Positions 29,428-37,639 of a stretch of 38,262 nt of DNA are shown here, one piece after another; position 1 is the stretch's first letter, and the number at the start of each line of letters is the position of its first letter. A program made the translations under genes and the position numbers. The notes beneath the pieces are model-generated. The model saw only the letters and a list, made by a program, of their open reading frames with translations. It made no database searches and had not been told where the DNA came from. The stretch is taken from contig JAQXSW010000018.1 of NCBI GenBank assembly GCA_029219165.1, positions 1 through 38,262 on the forward strand. Direction: 5' to 3'. The stretch comes from Oscillospiraceae bacterium. Its GTDB lineage: Bacteria > Bacillota > Clostridia > Oscillospirales > Acutalibacteraceae.

Positions 29428-32226
29428 TTATTTAATATTTTCCCAACCTTCGTGGCCTTCCATCTTTTCACGGATTACCCTTCCGGTAGTTTTTACTGCT
29501 TTACGTCCAATTTCTTGAAGAACAGCAGGAACCAGGTGCTCATAATCGGCGCCGAATGAGTCGTATTCTCTTGAAAGATGAATTGCATCAAACTTACACT
29601 GTACTGTACAAAGACCACAGCCAATACAAATACCGGTATCTACAACAGCTGCACCACATTCAAGGCAACGACGAGCTTCAGTCTTAACCTGTTCTTCTGT
29701 AAGAAGAAGTCTGTCATCAGACATTGATTTTGCCTTTCCTAAATCCTTTCCAGGAATTTGACGTTTAGCATTATCATAACAGCCGATAATAAGGTTATCT
29801 TTGTCAATGGACTTGAAGTTGTCTCTTTTAATCCGTCCAAGTTCCAGTGAATGTCCATCCCATACATATCTGTGTAGAGAATCAGCAGCCTCTTTACCTG
29901 CAGCAATTGCATCAATAAGGAATCTTGGGCCTGTGTATACATCGCCGCCGACAAATACGTCCGGTTCTGCTGTTTGATAAGTCCACGAATCTGCTTCCGG
30001 TCTGCCACCTGCGCCAAGTTTTACAGCGGTGCCTTTGAGCAAATCGCCCCATTCAATACTTTGGCCAATTGCAGCAAGAACTGCACCGGCTTCAAGTGTA
30101 ATTGTATCGTTTTCATCGTATGTAGGGTTGAATTTACCTGAAGAATCCTTAACGCTTGTACACTTCTTCATTACTATACCCTTAACAGCGCCATCCTCAA
30201 CAAGGATTTCCTTTGGACCAAAGCCGCATTCAATCTTAATGCCCTCTTCAAGGGTCTCAAGAATTTCTTCCTCTGCAGCAGGCATTTCATCTCTACCTTC
30301 AAGACAGAGCATTGTAACATCTGTAGCACCCTGACGGATTGCAGTTCTTGCAACATCAACAGCAACATTACCGCCACCAATTACAACAACTTTTTCAGGA
30401 AGTTTTTCACTCTTTCCAAGAGCAACATTTCTAAGGAAATCAATTCCGGAAATTACATCCTTTGAATCAGCCTCTCCCGGAACACCGAGTTTACGTCCTC
30501 CCTGTGCACCGATTGCTACATAGAAGCCTTTAAAGCCATCTTTTCTTAAATCATCAAGGGTTTTATCTTTACCGATCTCTGTTCCGGTAACAAATTTAAC
30601 TCCAAGTTCACGAAGAACGTCTATTTCAGCTTCTACAATATCCTTTTCAAGACGGAAGTTTGGAATACCAAACATCATCATACCGCCAAGTTTATCTTCT
30701 TTTTCATAAACTGTTACATCGTGACCTAAATATGCAAGATAATATGCACAAGAAAGACCTGCAGGACCTGCACCAATAACAGCCACCTTGTGACCGTGAT
30801 CAAACTTCTTTCTTGGAACATATCTGTTTTCTTTTTTTAGTTCTCTGTATGCAACAAACTTCTTAACCTCATCAATTGCAACCGGAGAATCTACGGTTCC
30901 GCGAGTACAAACCTGCTCACAGAAGCGAGCACAAATTGCTCCACAAACTGCAGGGAAAGGATTTTCTTTCTTTATGATTGCAAGAGCATCATCATATTCG
31001 CCCATTGCAGCCTTTTTGAGATAACCCTGAACTGCAATATGTGCCGGACAATTTGTCTTACAAGGTGCTGTTCCTGTCTCAGGAACAACATTTAATCTTT
31101 CTGTCAGGAAATCTTCCTTCCAATATTTTTGACCAAAGAGCAGGTGGTCACCCGGAACCGGCTCCTTAGCAATTTTGACAGGTGTCTTTTGACAGATTTT
31201 CTGGCCAAGTTTTACTGCATTCTGTGGGCAAATTTCAACGCATGCGCCACAAGCAACACAGTTTTTAGAGCTTACCTCTGCTCTGTAGTTTGAACTGTTA
31301 AGGTTTGGCGATTGTGTATACCAAGAAGTTCTAAGAGCCATACAATCCTGCCATCCGCAGTTACAAATAAACACTGAAAAATCAGGTCCGTCAATATTGG
31401 ATAACTGATGAACATATCCAAGTTCTTCAGCACGTTTAAGAATTTCTTCAGCCTCTGCCCTTGTAATTCTGCGTGCTTTTCCGGCACGAATTGCAGATTC
31501 TGCATGTTTACCGATTTGAATGCACCAATCGCCTCTTATGTCTCCTGTTCCTTCTCCGGTCATTTCTCTCAGTTTTCGGCATTCACACTCGGCAACACCA
31601 ATACTTTCGCCAACCTTGTCAAGCCAATATGATACTTCTTCATACTTAACTTTTCTTGTTTCGTTTTGAATTGCTGCTTCAACAGGAATTGTTCTCATTA
31701 GCGCATTACCCATTGGAACAAATCCGGTAATCATCTTTTGAAGATCAAAGATGTAGTTCTTAAATGCAGTAGCAGTTTCAGGATATTTGTCTGTCATTTC
31801 CGTTGTCATTACGGTGTTTTCCATAGCACCCGGTGCAAACACCTGAAGAATAACCTTATCCTCGCCTGTATCACCCTTATCATTCCAATATTCAAGAGGG
31901 CCTGCATCTACAAGACTTGCAACCATTTTTGCAGTATCTTCAATGCTCATTCCTTGAAGAGCGGCAAGTTCTGAAATTGTATACTCTTTTCTAAGTTTCA
32001 TCTTCAGGCAGAAATCTACCTGCTCATCATTCAAAATGCGGTCATAGAAAATATATTCCCATGAATTTTCCGAAGGGAATGGATTAAGCATATTTACATG
32101 ACGAACCAGCTTCATCAAATTCTTTCGTGGTTTTTTCGGTGTATCAAAATATGGTTTCATATTTTCAAGTTCACCTTTTGTCCACACATGTGACTTAGCA
32201 TTTTTAAAGAAATACTTGTTTTCCAT
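29428..32226 (-). CDS. GltD-like flavo-iron-sulfur oxidoreductase with N-terminal and C-terminal ferredoxin modules
   Basis: A 932-residue cytoplasmic NAD(P)-dependent oxidoreductase. Residues 1-300 are an N-terminal module with a winged-helix-like segment (TISELAALQGMSIEDTAKMVASL) and the cysteines CEC at 214-216, C235, and CNCGWQDC at 288-295. A 4Fe-4S motif follows at C323, C326, C329 and C333. The GltD-type region has Fe-S cysteines (CKTNCPAH at 389-396, then CGAICARFCEQVC at 428-440), FAD-binding GAGPAG at 485-490 and NADPH-binding GGGNVAVD at 617-624. The C-terminus has CLEC and CIGCGLCTVQC, another ferredoxin motif (854-877). It resembles the small subunit of glutamate synthase without a large subunit, so glutamate synthesis should not be assumed. 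It is divergent from the tetR gene with a palindromic operator between. Confidence 0.85.
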   Translation of the reverse strand: MENKYFFKNAKSHVWTKGELENMKPYFDTPKKPRKNLMKLVRHVNMLNPFPSENSWEYIFYDRILNDEQVDFCLKMKLRKEYTISELAALQGMSIEDTAKMVASLVDAGPLEYWNDKGDTGEDKVILQVFAPGAMENTVMTTEMTDKYPETATAFKNYIFDLQKMITGFVPMGNALMRTIPVEAAIQNETRKVKYEEVSYWLDKVGESIGVAECECRKLREMTGEGTGDIRGDWCIQIGKHAESAIRAGKARRITRAEAEEILKRAEELGYVHQLSNIDGPDFSVFICNCGWQDCMALRTSWYTQSPNLNSSNYRAEVSSKNCVACGACVEICPQNAVKLGQKICQKTPVKIAKEPVPGDHLLFGQKYWKEDFLTERLNVVPETGTAPCKTNCPAHIAVQGYLKKAAMGEYDDALAIIKKENPFPAVCGAICARFCEQVCTRGTVDSPVAIDEVKKFVAYRELKKENRYVPRKKFDHGHKVAVIGAGPAGLSCAYYLAYLGHDVTVYEKEDKLGGMMMFGIPNFRLEKDIVEAEIDVLRELGVKFVTGTEIGKDKTLDDLRKDGFKGFYVAIGAQGGRKLGVPGEADSKDVISGIDFLRNVALGKSEKLPEKVVVIGGGNVAVDVARTAIRQGATDVTMLCLEGRDEMPAAEEEILETLEEGIKIECGFGPKEILVEDGAVKGIVMKKCTSVKDSSGKFNPTYDENDTITLEAGAVLAAIGQSIEWGDLLKGTAVKLGAGGRPEADSWTYQTAEPDVFVGGDVYTGPRFLIDAIAAGKEAADSLHRYVWDGHSLELGRIKRDNFKSIDKDNLIIGCYDNAKRQIPGKDLGKAKSMSDDRLLLTEEQVKTEARRCLECGAAVVDTGICIGCGLCTVQCKFDAIHLSREYDSFGADYEHLVPAVLQEIGRKAVKTTGRVIREKMEGHEGWENIK

Positions 32227-32240
32227 ACATTAGACCTCCC

Positions 32241-32270
32241 AAATTTAATTCCAAATTTTAATTCCGGAAT
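32241..32270. repeat. direct repeat and small palindrome in the oxidoreductase leader
   Basis: AAATTTAATTCC at 32241-32252 is followed at once by AAATTTTAATTCC, and the second copy runs into the palindrome ATTCCGGAAT (32261-32270). These lie between the tetR-side operator and the oxidoreductase start. Possibly a second binding site. Nothing proves this. Confidence 0.35.
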
Positions 32271-32310
32271 CAATTATAAATGTTAATAATTTTTTAGTCC
32301 TGAAACTTTA

Positions 32311-32338
32311 TTGACAAATAGTATCATTATGATACTAT
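32311..32338 (+). promoter_or_regulatory. promoter of the tetR gene
   Basis: A perfect -35 TTGACA at 32311-32316 with TACTAT at 32333-32338 after 16 bases. The predicted transcription start is about 25 bases before the tetR ATG. The palindrome at 32316-32340 covers the whole spacer and the -10 box. Confidence 0.6.
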
Positions 32339-32340
32339 TT
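32316..32340. promoter_or_regulatory. 25-bp palindromic operator, probably for the adjacent TetR protein
   Basis: Two 12-bp arms, AAATAGTATCAT and ATGATACTATTT, are perfect inverted repeats around a single T. The site covers the spacer and the -10 box of the tetR promoter, so binding would block transcription. It is about 90 bases upstream of the divergent oxidoreductase gene, which could also be controlled. Binding by this TetR protein is inferred from position. Confidence 0.75.
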
Positions 32341-32370
32341 AACTATATAGTTTCACGAGAGGTATACAAA

Positions 32371-32931
32371 ATGCAAATATTCTATGTAGATAAAACCATT
32401 GACAGGACAGATTACATAATAGTCGGCGCCTTCAATGAACTTGTAATGAAAAAGGACTTTGAAAAAATAACAGTTAAGGACATTTATGAGCTGGCCGGCA
32501 TAAGCAAAGCCACCTTCTATCGTCATTTCCATGACAAATATGACGTAATGAATTACAACTACAAAATGCTTTTAGATTACAGTGGAAACCTAGACTCTGT
32601 TCACAGTTTTGAAGATTTGTATTTTCAATTGTTCTCCGGAGCTCAGGATTACTGGGGTCCAATAAAACGAACATTTAAATCAACGGGTTACAATTCTTTT
32701 CGTCATTTCATAGCAACTTACTCATACGACTATGCCGAAAACATTGTCAAACTGAATAGAGACGGAAAAGGCTTTACAGAAACAGAAAAATTGCAGTGTG
32801 TGGTTTATGTTTACGGAATTGCAGAAATGTATGAAAGATGGACTTATGGTCAAATAAATCTTTCAGCAAAAGAAGCCGCAAAGGCACTGTTTGATATGAT
32901 GCCGGAAACAGTTAAATACTATTGGAAATAA
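32371..32931 (+). CDS. TetR/AcrR-family transcriptional regulator
   Basis: A 186-residue DNA-binding protein with an N-terminal helix-turn-helix at about 25-50 (FEKITVKDIYELAGISKATFYRHFHDKYDVM), the family hallmark. The C-terminal ligand/dimerisation domain contains FSGAQDYW and the end matches the DUF/TetR_C_8 type. I chose the ATG at 32371, which has GAGAGG upstream. A TTG at 32311 gives a longer frame but coincides with the -35 box and lies upstream of the promoter, so it cannot be used. It likely represses itself and possibly the oxidoreductase. The ligand is unknown. Confidence 0.9.
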   Translation: MQIFYVDKTIDRTDYIIVGAFNELVMKKDFEKITVKDIYELAGISKATFYRHFHDKYDVMNYNYKMLLDYSGNLDSVHSFEDLYFQLFSGAQDYWGPIKRTFKSTGYNSFRHFIATYSYDYAENIVKLNRDGKGFTETEKLQCVVYVYGIAEMYERWTYGQINLSAKEAAKALFDMMPETVKYYWK

Positions 32932-32949
32932 TATCTTACTTTTAGAAAA

Positions 32950-32978
32950 TTGCCTTTATTTTTAAATTCATATATAAT
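32950..32978 (+). promoter_or_regulatory. promoter of the OPT-PqqD operon
   Basis: TTGCCT at 32950-32955 and a perfect TATAAT at 32973-32978 with 17 bases between; it starts about 18 bases after the tetR stop. AAGGAG precedes the OPT start codon. Confidence 0.7.
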
Positions 32979-33020
32979 AATTTTTGTCGAATTATAAATA
33001 TTAAGGAGAGAAATTTATTA

Positions 33021-34919
33021 ATGAATAACAAGACAGAATTTAAGCCTTATATTCCGGCAGAAAAAATAACTCCGGAAATAACAGTAACATCCATAATCAT
33101 GGGTATTCTTCTTGCCATAGTGTTTGGCGCAGCAAATGCGTATTTAGGACTTCGTGTTGGTCTTACAGTTTCTGCATCCATACCTGCAGCAGTAATATCA
33201 ATGGGTGTTATTCGCGTAATTATGAAGAAGAATTCCATTCTTGAAAGCAACATGGTTCAAACCATTGGTTCAGCAGGTGAATCACTTGCTGCCGGCGCAA
33301 TCTTCACCCTTCCCGCACTGTTTTTATGGGCTGAAGAAGGCAAAGGTGAAATGCCAAGCCTTATAGAAATAACACTCATTGCTCTTTGCGGCGGACTTCT
33401 TGGGGTTCTCTTTATGATTCCTCTTAGAAATGCCCTCATAGTAAAAGAGCACGCAACACTCCTTTATCCGGAAGGAACTGCCTGTGCAGATGTACTGCTT
33501 GCAGGAGAAGAAGGCGGAGCTAATGCATCAACTGTTTTTGCAGGAATGGGAATTGCTGCAGCTTTCAAGTTTATTGTTGATGGTTTAAAGGCTATTCCTG
33601 CTGATATCTCAGCTAAATTTAACTCGTTCAAAGGTGAACTTGGGGTGGAAATATATCCCGCTCTCTTAGGTGTTGGCTATATTGTAGGACCAAGAATTTC
33701 CTCATATATGTTTGTCGGTTCTCTTGTAGGTTGGATGGTTCTCATTCCTCTCATTTGCCTATTTGGTTCAGACATTATAATGTATCCCGGAACAACAACT
33801 ATTGGAGAAATTTTTGCCGAAAAGGGCGCTTCTGGCATCTGGTCATCTTATATTCGCTATATTGGTGCCGGTGCAATTGCAACCGGTGGTATTATTTCAC
33901 TCATTAAGTCTCTTCCTCTTATTGTTACTACATTCCGTGACTCAATGAGGAGCATGAAAGGTTCAAAAAATGACAGTACTCTTAGAACAGACAAAGATCT
34001 ACCAATGACTTTTGTTATTGCTGCCATTGTAGCTCTAATCATCATTATTTGGGTTGCTCCTGCAATCCCGGTAAACTTCCTTGGTGCATTAATAATTGTT
34101 ATTTTTGGTTTCTTCTTTGCAACAGTTTCATCACGTATGGTTGGTATGATAGGAAGTTCAAACAACCCTGTTTCCGGAATGGCAATTGCAACACTTCTTA
34201 TTGCAACTTTTTCACTTAAAGCTTCCGGACAAACAGGTATTGCCGGTATGACCGGTGCAATTGCAATCGGTGGCGTTATTTGTATTATTGCCGCCATTGC
34301 CGGTGACACATCTCAAGACCTTAAAACCGGATTTATCCTTGGCGCAACACCAAAGAAACAACAGATTGGTGAACTAATTGGTGTTGTTGCAGCCGGACTT
34401 ACAATTGGCGGAGTTTTATATCTTCTTAACGAAGCTTGGGGCTACGGCGGAGACGAAGTGCCGGCTCCACAGGCAACTCTTATGAAGATGATTGTTGAAG
34501 GAATTATGGGCGATCAACTTCCTTGGAACCTTGTATTCATCGGTGTGTTCCTAGCCCTTGCTCTTGAAATTTTAAGAATCCCTGTAATGCCATTTGCAAT
34601 CGGTCTTTATCTTCCAATTTACCTCAATGCAGGCATTATGGTAGGCGGTATTGTTCGTGGACTCATGGATTCAAGAAAGAAAGTTGACGAAAAGACCAAA
34701 AACAAACAATCAACAGACGGTACCCTCTATTGCGCAGGTATGATTGCCGGCGAGGGCCTTGTCGGAATACTACTTGCACTGTTTGCTGTATTTGGACTCA
34801 ACGTTGATATTTCTTCAAAGATAAACCTTGGAGAAATTGGCGGACTCATATTCCTTGTTCTTCTTGTTTTGAGCATCCTCAAATTCTCTGTTTGGAAAAA
34901 GGACAAAACAAATGGCTAA
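33021..34919 (+). CDS. OPT-family oligopeptide transporter
   Basis: A 632-residue membrane protein with about 14-16 helices. The bacterial OPT family signature is seen in TPEITVTSIIMGILLAIVFGAANAYLGLRVGLTVSASIPAAVISMGV (first 65 residues, in parts), in SNMVQTIGSAGESLAAGAIFTLPAL and in LLYPEGTACADVL; the middle has SSNNPVSGMAIATLL and GDTSQDLKTG. It probably drives uptake of short peptides, perhaps metal or modified peptides, by proton coupling. The gene overlaps the next (PqqD-like) by eight bases, so the two products are made together. Substrate not deducible. Confidence 0.9.
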   Translation: MNNKTEFKPYIPAEKITPEITVTSIIMGILLAIVFGAANAYLGLRVGLTVSASIPAAVISMGVIRVIMKKNSILESNMVQTIGSAGESLAAGAIFTLPALFLWAEEGKGEMPSLIEITLIALCGGLLGVLFMIPLRNALIVKEHATLLYPEGTACADVLLAGEEGGANASTVFAGMGIAAAFKFIVDGLKAIPADISAKFNSFKGELGVEIYPALLGVGYIVGPRISSYMFVGSLVGWMVLIPLICLFGSDIIMYPGTTTIGEIFAEKGASGIWSSYIRYIGAGAIATGGIISLIKSLPLIVTTFRDSMRSMKGSKNDSTLRTDKDLPMTFVIAAIVALIIIIWVAPAIPVNFLGALIIVIFGFFFATVSSRMVGMIGSSNNPVSGMAIATLLIATFSLKASGQTGIAGMTGAIAIGGVICIIAAIAGDTSQDLKTGFILGATPKKQQIGELIGVVAAGLTIGGVLYLLNEAWGYGGDEVPAPQATLMKMIVEGIMGDQLPWNLVFIGVFLALALEILRIPVMPFAIGLYLPIYLNAGIMVGGIVRGLMDSRKKVDEKTKNKQSTDGTLYCAGMIAGEGLVGILLALFAVFGLNVDISSKINLGEIGGLIFLVLLVLSILKFSVWKKDKTNG

Positions 34920-35259
34920 GAACAATGAAAAGAATTATTTGGACTATATTCCACAGCACAATCCACTTGTTGGCTCCCATGTAGATGATGACGGCAAGTT
35001 GGTTTTAGATATTCATAACACCGGCATATTCAATAAAATGGCACAAAAATTATTTTCAAAGCCCGAAATAACACAAATCCATTTAGATGAAATGGGCATG
35101 TTTATCTGGCCTATAATTGATGGAGAAAAAACAATTTTTGCCATTGGTGAAGAGGTAAAAAAAGAGTTCGGGGAAAAGGCGGAGCCCCTCTACGAACGTC
35201 TTGTAAAATATTTCCAAATAATGGAGTCAAACGGTTTAATAACATTCATAAACAAATAA
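34912..35259 (+). CDS. PqqD-like protein paired with the OPT transporter
   Basis: A soluble 115-residue protein. Residues about 40-112 look like the PqqD fold (PF05402), a winged-helix RiPP recognition element: ITQIHLDEMGMFIWPIIDGEKTI, EEVKKEFGEKAEPLYERLVKYFQIMESNGLI. PqqD-type domains bind leader peptides of ribosomally made, modified peptides. Here there is no radical-SAM maturase or precursor peptide gene nearby; the partner is the OPT transporter whose gene it overlaps. It may therefore recognise a peptide at the transporter, or regulate it. Its family assignment is reasonably sure, its role is not. Confidence 0.78.
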   Translation: MAKNNEKNYLDYIPQHNPLVGSHVDDDGKLVLDIHNTGIFNKMAQKLFSKPEITQIHLDEMGMFIWPIIDGEKTIFAIGEEVKKEFGEKAEPLYERLVKYFQIMESNGLITFINK

Positions 35260-35268
35260 CAAAGACAA

Positions 35269-35304
35269 AAGAGCATTATATCTCAAGTGAGATATAATGC
35301 TCTT
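35269..35304 (+). terminator. terminator of the OPT-PqqD operon
   Basis: A 17-bp perfect stem, AAGAGCATTATATCTCA with its complement, and a two-base loop region, followed by CTTTATTT. It also lies against the end of the uvrA fragment on the other strand. Confidence 0.82.
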
Positions 35305-35310
35305 CTTTAT

Positions 35311-35640
35311 TTAATAATCACTCATGGAATATGCCTCTACCTTTTTATGTTCTCTCGGTCCGCCTGGAATACGGCTGCCAAACAGGAGGAGATTACGTTC
35401 TTCCGGCGTATAATCTCGGTATTTTTTGTCTAAATCGAACAGACCCGAACCTGTATACAACTTCCAGTAGTAGTTTCCAACACCAAACGCAGGTAATTCC
35501 AGCATGCCCTCATTCCAGGATTTATCCGGGTCAATGGCACGCTCAATATCCAAATCCAAGATTTTTCCGATACCGGAACAAGTCTTGCACATTCCGTTTG
35601 GGTCGTTAAAAGAAAAATAAGAGGCTGTTCCTACATATTT
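35311..35640 (-). pseudogene. internal fragment of a uvrA paralogue
   Basis: Reads KYVGTASYFSFNDPNGMCKTCSGIGKILDLDIERAIDPDKS (in parts), then NEGMLELPAFGVGNYYWKLYTGSGLFDLDKKYRDYTPEE. This is the zinc-finger-side region of UvrA-like ABC ATPases, as found in the UvrA2/drug-tolerance paralogues. It has only the CKTC half of the zinc site and neither ATPase core. It is truncated at both ends: upstream an in-frame stop follows at the end of the AraC gene, downstream it stops soon after RIPGGPREHKKVEAY. A full UvrA is about 750-950 residues, so this is a remnant. The first ATG in frame is at 35592, but the similarity continues through it to 35640. Confidence 0.85.
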
Positions 35641-35645
35641 ATAAT

Positions 35646-36524
35646 TTATATTTTAGAACGAATCGGAAGCAGTTCTATATATCCTCGTGTACCGATTGGT
35701 TCAAGTTGAATCTTTGGATTTGAGTCATCCCACTTGTAACCTATAACAGATGGATCATATTTCTTCTCAGACTCCCAAATATCTGTAATGGCCTGCTCAT
35801 AATCTTCTTCTCTAAAAGGTTCGCCCTGGAACATGAGATATTTTGAGGCGGGAAGCTCAATTATATCAAAGCCGTCAGGAATTTCTCCACTATAATCACT
35901 TTCAACCTCAACACCTTGTACATACTCACTTGTTCCCGGCTTAATATACTCCTTTGGCAACCATAAACATACCGGTTCGCCACAAAGAGATTTCATACTA
36001 ACCAGTACTCCCCAAATATCACATCCAACTTCTTCACAATATTTCATATACTCCGTAGCTGTTTTACCTCGTTTGATTATTACCTTCCTTTTTGGTTTGT
36101 CGATTACTTGTAAAAATACATTTTTTGCGCTCACGGTCGTTTTCTTCCTTTCCAAAAATTTGAATTTTACACCGTAGGGAGTAAACAAATTAAGAGGAAT
36201 AGGGTTGGCGGAATATTCACTTGGATTGCAGCCAAACTCTTTACGAAAGGCCCTCTGATATCCGTCAACACTTCCAAAGCCGTAATCCATGGCAACATCA
36301 AGAATTTTTGCATTCTCGTCCCGTAATTTTAGAGCAGATTGCTTCAATCTTAATTTTCGGATGTATTCAGACGGTGTTACACCCGTATATTCTAAGAACA
36401 ATCGCCTTGCATACCATGGAGAAAACAACGATACTTTTGCAACATCCGCAAAGGAAATATCCTCACAAAGATGTTCTTCAATATATTCTTGCATTCGTTG
36501 TACTGCGTTAATTTGTTCCTGCAT
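35646..36524 (-). CDS. AraC-family regulator with GyrI-like effector domain
   Basis: A 292-residue regulator. Residues 1-104 form the AraC helix-turn-helix pair (ISFADVAKVSLFSPWYARRLFLEY, then ILDVAMDYGFGSVDGYQRAFRKEFG). Residues about 130-290 match the GyrI-like small-molecule binding domain (DGFDIIELPASKYLMFQG, AITDIWESEK, and the final GYIELLPI). Such proteins (the Rob/BmrR type) respond to lipophilic or cationic compounds and control efflux. I chose the ATG at 36524 since GGGTGGTGA lies just upstream; an in-frame ATG at 36548 has no binding site. Its stop codon abuts the uvrA fragment. Target genes are not obvious here. Confidence 0.87.
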   Translation of the reverse strand: MQEQINAVQRMQEYIEEHLCEDISFADVAKVSLFSPWYARRLFLEYTGVTPSEYIRKLRLKQSALKLRDENAKILDVAMDYGFGSVDGYQRAFRKEFGCNPSEYSANPIPLNLFTPYGVKFKFLERKKTTVSAKNVFLQVIDKPKRKVIIKRGKTATEYMKYCEEVGCDIWGVLVSMKSLCGEPVCLWLPKEYIKPGTSEYVQGVEVESDYSGEIPDGFDIIELPASKYLMFQGEPFREEDYEQAITDIWESEKKYDPSVIGYKWDDSNPKIQLEPIGTRGYIELLPIRSKI

Positions 36525-36737
36525 TTTATCACCACCCGGCGCAACCATTTTACAAAAATGTGATTGAATTATTCTCGACTATTTTTGCTATTTATTTAAT
36601 ACAACTTATTTCATTTTAACAGAAAACAAATATCAATTTCCATATATCCGTCTTCTCTAACACTCCGGTATATATCAAATATCGGTTATTGTGATCGCCG
36701 TCTGTAAAAGCATTGCTATAATGCTGGGAATAGAAAA

Positions 36738-36785
36738 CTAGATAATTGTTTTAAGTTTATTTTCCCTGATTTCTTTTATATCCAT
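36738..36785 (-). pseudogene. start of a broken gene, GNAT acetyltransferase-like N-terminus
   Basis: AAGGAGAG is followed by ATG and the reading MDIKEIRENKLKTII, then a stop. The MDIKEIRENK opening is like that of small GNAT-type acetyltransferases in Clostridia. The frame closes after 15 codons and I cannot follow it further with confidence, although the same strand to about 36640 has another gene-like reading (NAFTDGDHNNRYLIYTGVLE). Probably a decayed gene. The rest of 36549-36936 shows no intact gene. Confidence 0.4.
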
Positions 36786-36936
36786 TATTACATCTCTCCT
36801 TTTTCGCATTCTATTATAGAGATGGAATAAATTATTTACTTCTTAATTCGTGCTATTGATGTAACAGCATAAATAGGATATCATTTATGTGCAGTGTAAA
36901 ATAAACTGCCCAAAGCGAAAGTTAGAGGGATTAAAT

Positions 36937-37174
36937 ATGGATATAGTGCCATACTCGAAAGAACTTAATGAGTATTTAAAAGCTGATTGCGCAGTTCTCA
37001 GTAGGCAATGAAAAACTGGCCTTCTCAATACGTCCGGAATTGGGCGAGGTTGATAATTTTATAGTATATCCAGAGCCAGATATGAAAATATTAGAAAAAC
37101 TAAGAAAAAACAAGACAAGAACAGAACTTTGGGATAACCTTCCTACTGAACTTGGATATAATAGAAATGAATAG
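36937..37174 (+). pseudogene. frameshifted small gene of unknown family
   Basis: GAGGG precedes ATG, giving MDIVPYSKELNEYLKA and then a stop at 37009. In the next frame the reading continues without a stop: LIAQFSVGNEKLAFSIRP to NLPTELGYNRNE, ending at 37172-37174. The second piece has no start codon or binding site of its own, and its composition is protein-like, so a single +1 frameshift in one short gene of about 80 residues is the simplest reading. I do not recognise the family. Confidence 0.45.
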
Positions 37175-37238
37175 CTTTCAAGTGGTGAAAAATACGGCGG
37201 AAGAAAGACAAATCGGTATTTGACGGAGGAGAACACAT

Positions 37239-37601
37239 ATGAAATACAAAGGAACGCTTATTGTTGTTAAAGATTGTAACCGTGCACTAAAGTTCTATAG
37301 TGATATGTTTGGGTTTCAACTGCTTCAAGATAACGATGGGAATATGGAATTAACGAATAACTTGTATTTACAGGAATCGGGTTACTGGGAACAATTCATG
37401 AAAAGAAGCATAATTTCAAACAGTAATCAGTCTGAATTATATTTTGAAGAACCTGATATAGAGAAATTTGTGGAACGACTTGACATGCTCTACCCCGAAA
37501 CAGAATATGTTAATCGCCTTATGACACACAGTTGGGGGCAAAAGGTGGTCAGATTCTATGACCCTGATGGAAATTTGATAGAAGTCGGAACACCTGTATA
37601 A
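37239..37601 (+). CDS. VOC-family (glyoxalase/bleomycin resistance-like) protein
   Basis: A 120-residue single-module vicinal-oxygen-chelate protein. It has the beta-alpha-beta pattern of the family: TLIVVKDCNRALKFYSDMFGFQL at the start and VVRFYDPDGNLIEVGTPV at the end, with the metal-ligand Glu in LIEVG. It probably works as a dimer and may bind or modify a small molecule, but neither metal nor substrate is certain. GGAGGAG is eight bases upstream of the ATG. It lies downstream of the frameshifted gene on the same strand and has its own terminator. Confidence 0.85.
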   Translation: MKYKGTLIVVKDCNRALKFYSDMFGFQLLQDNDGNMELTNNLYLQESGYWEQFMKRSIISNSNQSELYFEEPDIEKFVERLDMLYPETEYVNRLMTHSWGQKVVRFYDPDGNLIEVGTPV

Positions 37602-37608
37602 TAATTAA

Positions 37609-37639
37609 AGACCGCTTACATCGTGTAAGCGGTCTATTT
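37609..37639 (+). terminator. terminator of the VOC gene
   Basis: A perfect 12-bp stem, AGACCGCTTACA with TGTAAGCGGTCT, around TCG, followed by ATTTT. Confidence 0.85.

Noticed and set aside
33857-34309. 150-codon open frame opposite the OPT transporter gene
   Set aside because: A mirror of hydrophobic codons in the transporter gene; no binding site or recognisable domain.
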